Position numbers and translations under genes: made by a program
Origin: Nocardia xishanensis NBRC 101358
GTDB lineage: Bacteria; Actinomycetota; Actinomycetes; Mycobacteriales; Mycobacteriaceae
Reading direction: 5' to 3'
DNA length: 64,000 nt
NCBI RefSeq assembly: GCF_001613365.1
Contig: NZ_BDCF01000039.1
Span: 1 to 64,000, forward strand
Notes under the pieces: generated by a model
The model's input: only the letters and a program-made list of their open reading frames with translations
The model's database searches: none
Told to the model about the DNA's origin: nothing
Part shown: piece by piece, positions 58,665 through 64,000 of the stretch
How the letters are laid out: every line of letters begins with the position of its first letter
Position numbering within the stretch: the stretch's first letter is position 1

Positions 58665-60449
58665 TCATACGTCGAGCAGGTGCGGCAGTCCCGCGCGGTA
58701 GCGATCGGCGTCGAGGCGCTTGGCCGGATCGAAGACGGGCAGCGAGACCAGCGGATAGATCGGTGTGCGCGGACCGGGGTCCCCGGCGGCGTCCATGATC
58801 GCATTGGCCGCGGCGCGGCCGGACTCGTTCGCGCCCTCCATGGTCGCGAGGTCGATGTGGCTGCGCACGTGGTCGCCGCCGAAGAACAGATTGGGGACGG
58901 CGCAGTGCGCCGACGGCCGGTGGTCGTAGGAGCCGACGGTGTTGACCAGCAGCGGTGTCGCGTTCTCGATTTCGCCGCCGCGCCAGCTGATTCCGGGATC
59001 GAGATGCCAGGAGTGAATATCCTCGTCGCGCAGCCAGCCCGTCGCGGTGTTGAGCCATTCCTTCAACTGCGCCCACACTTCCGCCGCGATCTCCTCGCGG
59101 GAGCACGCCTTGGCCGGCCTGCCGTACAGCAAACCGGGGGAGTCCCAGTCGGAGATGTCCACCGAAAGACATTCGCATACCGAGCCGTCCCCGTAACGGG
59201 CCGCGAAATCGCCCACCCACATGGGCGCTTGGCGCAACGCGGTGAGCGCCCACGGCGAACCGAGCGCGGCGATATGGCCCTCCGGCAGCTCGGTCGGCCG
59301 GGTCAGGTAGTACTGAATGCCCACCATCCAATCGGTCTGCAGATCGTGCATGCCGGCCAATCGCGGGTCCGCGTCGAGGATCTCGTCGCTGAGCAGAGGC
59401 AGCGTTCGCTCGACCGGCATGGCGCAGACGTACCAGTCCGCCGTGACGGTATCGGCCCCGCCGTTCGCACCGCGCACGATCGCCGAGGCGACGCGTCCAC
59501 CGCGCAATTCCAGCGCGCTCGCGCCCCGGTTCATGACGAAACGAACACCGAGCGAACGCAGATAGCCGACCCAGGGGTCGATCCACGCCTCGTTGGTCGG
59601 GCGATTGAGGATGCGGTCGATGCCCGCGGCGTATTGCGGAATCGCTCCGGTGGCGGCCAGCACCAGCGCCTCGCCGATGGTGCCGATCGTGCGCGCCGAG
59701 CTGAGGTGCGGTTTGGCGGCGACGGTGATCCGGGTGAGCGCACTGACCAGGTAGTCGCGGTAGGCGGGGGACTTGCCCTCGGCGCGCAGGATCTGCTCCC
59801 AGGTAACGTACTCCCATTGCCCGAAACGCCGCTGCTCGCAAGAGGTGAACCACACCGTCATCTGCTTGGCGAAGAACGCCAGTTCGTGCGGCGGCAGCTC
59901 GGGAACGAAACCGAACGCGCTGATCAGGGTGTTCTGCAGGCGTTGCGGTGTCAGCTGATCGATCGCGCCGAACTCGACGGGCGCGAAAATCGGCGCGCGC
60001 CCGCGGAATCCGGCGACGGTGCCCTCGACCCGCACCAGGTTGCCCGCGACGCCGTCGGGATTGCCGGGGTACGGAATGCGCCGCATGGTGTCGGGAAGGT
60101 TCTGATAGCAGCCGGGGAAGAATCGAAAGCCGTGCTCGCCGGGCAGGTCGAGCCGACCTTCCGTGCCGGTGCCGTACACCCCCATGCTCCTGGCCTTGCC
60201 GCCCAGGAACGCGGGCTCGTAGACGGTGACCTGGTATCCGCGTTCGGCGAGCTCGTGGGCGGCGGAGAGCCCGGCGACGCCGCCGCCGAAGATCGCGACG
60301 GTTCGTCCTGGCGCGGGCGTTCGCCGCGCCGGGGGCACTGCGCGGGCCATCGGAGCGCTCGCTGCCAGGCCGACGCCCGCCGCGATGGCCGCGCGTAGGA
60401 CATCGCGACGGGTCGGCGAGATACCGGAAAACGGTCGCTGATCACGCAT
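58665..60449 (-). CDS. Tat-exported FAD oxidoreductase (hydroxysqualene dehydroxylase/phytoene desaturase-like)
   Basis: This 594-residue protein has a Tat signal (TRRDVLRAAIAAGVGLAAS, residues about 13-31), then FAD-binding TVAIFGGGVAGLSAAHELAE. Family blocks GEHGFRFFPGCYQNLPDTM and the C-terminal LFFGGDHVRSHIDLATMEGA follow. This matches FAD amine oxidase/desaturase-type proteins related to HpnE and CrtU that act on isoprenoids. It is unusual that such an enzyme is exported. ATG 60449; 13 nt after the upstream FAD monooxygenase on the same strand. Confidence 0.85.
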   Translation of the reverse strand: MRDQRPFSGISPTRRDVLRAAIAAGVGLAASAPMARAVPPARRTPAPGRTVAIFGGGVAGLSAAHELAERGYQVTVYEPAFLGGKARSMGVYGTGTEGRLDLPGEHGFRFFPGCYQNLPDTMRRIPYPGNPDGVAGNLVRVEGTVAGFRGRAPIFAPVEFGAIDQLTPQRLQNTLISAFGFVPELPPHELAFFAKQMTVWFTSCEQRRFGQWEYVTWEQILRAEGKSPAYRDYLVSALTRITVAAKPHLSSARTIGTIGEALVLAATGAIPQYAAGIDRILNRPTNEAWIDPWVGYLRSLGVRFVMNRGASALELRGGRVASAIVRGANGGADTVTADWYVCAMPVERTLPLLSDEILDADPRLAGMHDLQTDWMVGIQYYLTRPTELPEGHIAALGSPWALTALRQAPMWVGDFAARYGDGSVCECLSVDISDWDSPGLLYGRPAKACSREEIAAEVWAQLKEWLNTATGWLRDEDIHSWHLDPGISWRGGEIENATPLLVNTVGSYDHRPSAHCAVPNLFFGGDHVRSHIDLATMEGANESGRAAANAIMDAAGDPGPRTPIYPLVSLPVFDPAKRLDADRYRAGLPHLLDV

Positions 60450-60462
60450 GTCGAACTCCTGG

Positions 60463-61821
60463 TCAGGCGGCTGTGGCGGGCGTGATGGCCTGATGCGTGC
60501 GCGACTGCCACCGGTCGGCGGCGGTGTCGCGGGCTTCGTGGAGGAGTTCGGTCAATACCGGACCGACCCAGGGCCAGGCCGCGCGCAGAGCGCCGATGGC
60601 GAGCGCGGCGGCGAGGCCGGGAGTGAAGACGTCCTTCGGATCCTTGGTTCGGGAGAAGATATCGGTGACCGCCCGCGCCAGCTCTGGGTCGCCGGTGGCC
60701 CGGCGATAGAGCTGAATCTCCAAGCGGCTCATGGCCGTCGCTCGGGCCAACCGGTTCGTCCACTGGTAGATGCCGAGACATTCGGTGAGGCGCTGGACCT
60801 CCCAGGCGTGCAGCGCCGCGTCCAGGCGCCGCGGCTCGTGCAGCACCGGGGCGGCGAGTTCGCCGAGCCGCCTGCCGTAGTGCAGTGCGTCCCGAATGCC
60901 CTGCGCCGTAATGGGGTCCTTGAAATGTCCCGCGTCGCCCGGCAACGCCCACCCCGGTCCGCTGGATCGCCGGAAATAGGAACCGAGTCCGGTCGCCGAG
61001 CGGACGCGACCGACGCGCTCGCACCCCGCGAGCCGCGCCGCCAGCCCCGGAATTCGTTCGATCGCTTCGCGATAACGCTGTTCGGCTCCGCCGCGTCCTG
61101 GATGGTCCTGGCTCGCGGGCGGTTGCACAAGGGCCAGCAGTAGCCCGTCGTCGCAGGGGAACGCGGTGCCGAGATCTGGGCCGTCGCGCCATTGCGCCGC
61201 CACGTCGCGCCAATCGGCCGCTGTATCACGCCAATACGCGAAGTAGCAGTCCCGTCCGCTCGGCACGGAGAGGCGAGGACGGGACGCGCCGATCAGCCGG
61301 GCCACTGTGCTGCGTCGTCCGTCGGCCCCGACGACGAGAGCGGCGCGCAGGTCGTGCGTACCGGACGAGTCGGTGTACCGCACGCCCGCGCATCGTGTTC
61401 CCTGCCAGAGCAATTCGCCGACGCGCGCGCCCTCGCGTAGCCGCGCGCCCGCGTCGGCCGCGGTGGCCGCGAGCGCGGCGTCCAGGCCGGGGCGGCGCAC
61501 GCACAGCGCGTAGTCGACGCCGTCGACCGGCGCGAACGAGGAGCGGATGGCATGACCGGCGCCCGCGGCGAACGCCGTCCGCAGCGGCGGCGCGCCCAGC
61601 TCCTCGACGCGACCGAGCGCACCGAGACGCCGCAGCTCCGCGACCCCGCCGGGCCACAGCAGGTGCGTGGAGAGCGTGTCGGAGGGGAACCGAGTTGCCT
61701 CCAGCAACACGACCCGCACACCGGCCCGCGCGAACGCGGCGGCCGCCGCCGACCCGGCGCAGCGCGCGCCGACCACGACGACGTCGGTTTCCTCGACCGG
61801 GTGGGCAGAAGTGCCGCTCAT
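60463..61821 (-). CDS. FAD-dependent monooxygenase / geranylgeranyl reductase-like
   Basis: This 452-residue flavoprotein has TDVVVVGARCAGSAAAAAFA at the N-terminus (GxGxxG variant), DTLSTHLLWPGGVAELRRLG, VVGADGRRSTVARL near residue 160, and GDAGHFKDPITAQGIRDAL near 290. These are the hallmarks of FAD_binding_3 hydroxylases and geranylgeranyl reductases. ATG 61821 follows GAGGCGG. It heads a two-gene operon with the exported FAD oxidoreductase and is divergent from the TetR gene at 61981. Confidence 0.85.
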   Translation of the reverse strand: MSGTSAHPVEETDVVVVGARCAGSAAAAAFARAGVRVVLLEATRFPSDTLSTHLLWPGGVAELRRLGALGRVEELGAPPLRTAFAAGAGHAIRSSFAPVDGVDYALCVRRPGLDAALAATAADAGARLREGARVGELLWQGTRCAGVRYTDSSGTHDLRAALVVGADGRRSTVARLIGASRPRLSVPSGRDCYFAYWRDTAADWRDVAAQWRDGPDLGTAFPCDDGLLLALVQPPASQDHPGRGGAEQRYREAIERIPGLAARLAGCERVGRVRSATGLGSYFRRSSGPGWALPGDAGHFKDPITAQGIRDALHYGRRLGELAAPVLHEPRRLDAALHAWEVQRLTECLGIYQWTNRLARATAMSRLEIQLYRRATGDPELARAVTDIFSRTKDPKDVFTPGLAAALAIGALRAAWPWVGPVLTELLHEARDTAADRWQSRTHQAITPATAA

Positions 61822-61847
61822 CGTCGAACCGCCTCGGTCACTGCGTC

Positions 61848-61864
61848 TCGGACATGGTGTCCGA
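61848..61864. promoter_or_regulatory. Candidate TetR operator TCGGACA-TGG-TGTCCGA
   Basis: A perfect 7-bp-arm palindrome lies between the divergent FAD operon and the TetR gene. Its GGACA/TGTCC half-sites also occur in the shared operators at 50795 and 57330. Confidence 0.6.
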
Positions 61865-61980
61865 TCGATGGTGCGGCTCGGCGCGCCTCCATGTCAACGC
61901 CCGCACGGCAGAATGGAACTCATGGATCGATGCAGCGGACGATCGTGGCGTCTTGCCGTCGCGCGACGTGCGGGCGGCGG

Positions 61981-62622
61981 ATGCCTTCGCTGACGAGAGG
62001 ACCGAAGAACGCGCGCAAGCAGGTCGACGACCGGCGCGTGGAATTCGAGCGGCGTGTCCTGGGCGCCGTGGAAGAACTACTCGCCGACGGGACGCCCTAC
62101 ACCGAGATCGCGGTGCAGAAGATCGCCGCGGCCTCGGGTTCCGCGAGATCGACCTTCTACCGCTACTTCCCGGACAAGAGTCAGCTGCTGATCCGCATGG
62201 CGGAGGTGGCGACCGCGGACCTGTTCGACGCGGCGGAGACGTGGTGGCGCGCCGATCACGACGACATGACCGGGGTGGTTCGCGCGATCGGCAGCATGAT
62301 CGCGGGATTCCGGGAACATCGCTATCTGCTGCTTGCGTTGAGCGAACTCGCCGCCTATGACCGCGACGTGGGGCGGTACTGGCGCGGCCGGGTCGCGTCT
62401 TTCGTGGACGTGGTGCGCACTCGGCTCGAGACGGATCGCGCCGCCGGCCGGATCAATTCGTCCGTCGACCCGATCGCGACGGCGGTGGTGCTGACCGCGA
62501 TGGTCGAGCGATCGATCACGGCCGCCTTCGCGGCGAGTTCGGTCCTCACCGACGACGCGCTGGCGGAATCGTTGGGGCGCGCGATCTGGCTCGTCGTCTA
62601 CGGTGACGCGCCGGACGCGTGA
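61981..62622 (+). CDS. TetR-family regulator of the FAD operon
   Basis: This 213-residue regulator has an HTH (QKIAAASGSARSTFYRYFPD, residues about 43-62) after a basic N-terminus (RGPKNARKQVDDRRVEFERR). ATG 61981 is chosen; the frame is open further upstream with no better site. The palindrome at 61848 is its likely target. Similar half-sites at the cyp51 and ferredoxin promoters raise the possibility that it controls them too. Confidence 0.84.
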   Translation: MPSLTRGPKNARKQVDDRRVEFERRVLGAVEELLADGTPYTEIAVQKIAAASGSARSTFYRYFPDKSQLLIRMAEVATADLFDAAETWWRADHDDMTGVVRAIGSMIAGFREHRYLLLALSELAAYDRDVGRYWRGRVASFVDVVRTRLETDRAAGRINSSVDPIATAVVLTAMVERSITAAFAASSVLTDDALAESLGRAIWLVVYGDAPDA

Positions 62623-62664
62623 GCAAAGCGTAGTTACTGCACCGCAACGAGATCCGTGCGACGC

Positions 62665-62901
62665 TTATTCGTCGTCCAGGCCCGCGGACAAGTACGCCGC
62701 CGCCGCGAGCCACTGCCTGCACTGCGGGCCGTGCACCTCGTGGACGTGCAGGATCTCCCGGGCGCGGCGATAGGTGAGCCCACCGGGTTCGGCGCCGCAA
62801 TCGGCGGCGGACACGTCGCCCACGGCGGGTGGTCGCAGCGTCTCGACACCGGCGCCCCCGAAGAGCGTGTCCCGGTGGGGAGTTCGAAATGGCTGACTCA
62901 T
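62665..62901 (-). CDS. Small protein sharing promoter elements with the gene at 50305
   Basis: This 78-residue protein begins MSQPFRTPHRD and ends ILHVHEVHGPQCRQWLAAAAYLSAGLDDE, split here at ILHVHEVHG and QCRQWLAAAAYL. It has two Cys and a Trp-containing helix near the C-terminus. ATG 62901 follows GAGGGG at 9 nt. The promoter at 62996-63035 matches that of 50305-50481. The N-terminal M-(D/S)-Q-P is shared; the rest is not clearly related. Function unknown. Confidence 0.6.
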   Translation of the reverse strand: MSQPFRTPHRDTLFGGAGVETLRPPAVGDVSAADCGAEPGGLTYRRAREILHVHEVHGPQCRQWLAAAAYLSAGLDDE

Positions 62902-62995
62902 GTCGACCGCCCCTCGCGTCTGGCAATGGGGAGGCGAATTGTCTGGCGACGCCGGCGTGAACTCCCTGCGTGCCTCCCCGACTTCTCTTGGCCCG

Positions 62996-63035
62996 AGTTT
63001 AGGGCCGCGTACCTTACAGATGCAAGTACATTTGC
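62996..63035 (-). promoter_or_regulatory. Promoter of small gene, second tandem-element copy
   Basis: TTGCAT (plus 63020-63025) and TAAACT (plus 62996-63001) are 18 nt apart. TACAGATGC (63015) is followed by AAG and TACATTTGC (63027) on the plus strand, differing from the first site at two positions. Confidence 0.6.
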
Positions 63036-63061
63036 ACGAACGACCAGAAAATATGGAAAAG

Positions 63062-63091
63062 GGCGGCCGTCGACGGGGGTCAACGGCCGCC
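63062..63091 (-). terminator. Intrinsic terminator of the methyltransferase gene
   Basis: On the minus strand GGCGGCCGT pairs with ACGGCCGCC around a 12-nt loop, with two further inner GAC/GTC pairs. The stem is followed by CTTTTCCATATTTTC, a T-rich tract. It is the clearest classical terminator in the window. Confidence 0.75.
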
Positions 63092-63132
63092 GTTGTGGCA
63101 CAGGAACTTTGCGCCGCGCTCCGTAATTTTTC

Positions 63133-63144
63133 CTGACGCGTCAG
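63133..63144. promoter_or_regulatory. Palindrome CTGACGCGTCAG
   Basis: A perfect 12-bp palindrome between the methyltransferase stop and its terminator. A related TGACACGTCAGG lies at 63174. Role unclear. Confidence 0.3.
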
Positions 63145-63238
63145 TAATTTCGCCGACCGGGCGTGCTTATCTATGACACGTCAGGATATTTCGGCGCGCC
63201 TGCCATTCGCCGGCTCGCCGTTGTTCCCGGTGCTCGCG

Positions 63239-64000
63239 TCAGGGTTTGCGCGCGACGGCTCCGTACGCGGAAATCGGCCGGATCTCGCCCACCTCGGCAT
63301 TCTGGGCGCGCCACTGGGTGATAGAGGTGAAGCCGGGTTCGACCAACTCCAATCCATCGAAGACGGCGCGAATCTGGGCCTGCGGGCGCGGCACGTACGG
63401 CACGCCGCCGGTGCCGGTGTAGTTCTCGCAGAGGGTCACATATTCCTTGCTGTCGTCGGTGCCGTCCCACATCACCAGGTAGCTGCCCGACGGCACGGCG
63501 TCGAGCACCGTGCGGACGATGCGCAGCAATTCGTCGTAGGTCTTCGCGTGGCCGAGCACGCCCATGAACATGACGGCGATCGGCTGGTTGAAATTGAGCA
63601 CGTTCCGCGCGTCGGCGATGATCTGCTCGGTGTCGTGGAAGTCGCGGTCGACGTAGGTGGTGACGCCTTCCGGCGTGGTGCTGGTGAGCAGCGCCCTCGC
63701 GTGCGTCAGGACCAGCGGATCATTGTCCACGTAAACGATTTTCGCGTCGGGGGCCACGCTCTGCGCCACCTCGTGGGTGTTCTGCATGGTCGGCAGGCCG
63801 GTGCCGATGTCGAGGAACTGGCGGATGCCGATCTCGCCGGCCAGGTAGCGGACCGCGCGGATCAGGAACTGGCGCGACTGCACGGCCATCGTGGTGATGT
63901 CGGGGTCGACCTCGATGCCCGCATCGCCGGCCACCCTGTCGATTTCGTAATAGTCCTTGCCGCCCATCCAGTAGTTCCAGATTCGCGCGGAATGGGGGAT
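63239..64000 (-). CDS. DUF574-type SAM-dependent methyltransferase (N-terminus outside window)
   Basis: The frame is open to the last base, so the start lies beyond the window; 253 residues are visible. The family signature ARIWNYWMGGKDYYEIDR is at the window edge, with QFLDIGTGLPTMQNTHEVAQ (split as QFLDIGTGLP and TMQNTHEVAQ) as the SAM motif, VYVDNDPLVLTHARALL and a C-terminal TQWRAQNAE. Actinobacteria carry many such genes, often near small regulators; substrates are mostly unknown. A T-rich terminator follows at 63062. Confidence 0.92.
   Translation of the reverse strand: MPHSARIWNYWMGGKDYYEIDRVAGDAGIEVDPDITTMAVQSRQFLIRAVRYLAGEIGIRQFLDIGTGLPTMQNTHEVAQSVAPDAKIVYVDNDPLVLTHARALLTSTTPEGVTTYVDRDFHDTEQIIADARNVLNFNQPIAVMFMGVLGHAKTYDELLRIVRTVLDAVPSGSYLVMWDGTDDSKEYVTLCENYTGTGGVPYVPRPQAQIRAVFDGLELVEPGFTSITQWRAQNAEVGEIRPISAYGAVARKP

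Noticed and set aside
63133..63144. CTGACGCGTCAG palindrome as a terminator
   Set aside because: The T-rich flank is on the wrong side for either strand; the true terminator of the methyltransferase is the hairpin at 63062-63091.
1..64000. tRNA, rRNA, CRISPR array, insertion sequence or prophage
   Set aside because: No cloverleaf-like or rRNA-like stretch, no regularly spaced repeat array, and no transposase, integrase or phage structural motif was seen in any frame.

Overview
The window reads as a chromosomal segment of a high-GC, mycolic-acid-type actinomycete, most likely Nocardia or a close Rhodococcus/Mycobacterium relative. The base composition is GC-rich throughout. It encodes an actinobacterial CYP51 with its [3Fe-4S] ferredoxin, a CYP125-like steroid P450, an MCE-family protein, a LigC-type DNA ligase with a stand-alone primase-polymerase, many acyl-CoA enzymes and TetR regulators, and a DUF574-type methyltransferase. 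The genus is inferred; no rRNA or tRNA gene is present to confirm it. I see no insertion sequence, integrase, phage gene, CRISPR array or replication origin.

Layout. 1-2042: end of a urease operon (ureF partial, ureG, ureD) with a four-copy 30-bp tandem repeat between ureG and ureD. 2094-7407: a secreted protein, type II NADH dehydrogenase, a P450, a serine hydrolase and a small protein. 7659-16586: recC-recB-recD. 16702-25668: amidohydrolase and nucleoside hydrolase, TetR with a drug exporter, CoA-transferase, thioesterase, O-methyltransferase and an unusual zinc-ribbon SDR. 25939-30970: PRC-barrel protein, flavin reductase, an EphD-like hydrolase that lacks its nucleophile, two TetR regulators and an acyl-CoA dehydrogenase. 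31524-33005: small secreted or membrane proteins. 33019-37182: primase-polymerase and ligase separated by a dispersed repeat, a cold-shock protein, an SPFH protein and an NfeD-like partner. 37345-42055: TetR with a hemerythrin-SRPBCC fusion, a decayed mgtC remnant, and an acyl-CoA dehydrogenase whose promoter carries palindromic operators next to a TetR gene.

42063-47507 is the most unusual part. Four genes overlap at every junction: a cysteine desulfurase-like enzyme, an unknown protein with a C-terminal heavy-metal-associated (HMA) domain, a fold-III PLP decarboxylase, and a cysteine-synthase-like enzyme fused to rhodanese. Three different PLP folds, a sulfur-transfer domain and a metal-binding domain in one transcript suggest an undescribed sulfur- or metal-linked amino-acid pathway.

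50932-62622 is a steroid/isoprenoid-flavoured region: ferredoxin, SnoaL-like protein, unknown protein, acyl-CoA synthetase, CYP125-like P450, CYP51, MCE protein, two FAD enzymes and a TetR regulator. A 24-bp sequence differing at one position lies upstream of both the ferredoxin operon and the cyp51/MCE divergent promoter, so these promoters are probably co-regulated. Two small genes (50305-50481 and 62665-62901) share the same promoter architecture with a tandem 9-bp element. The window ends inside a methyltransferase gene.
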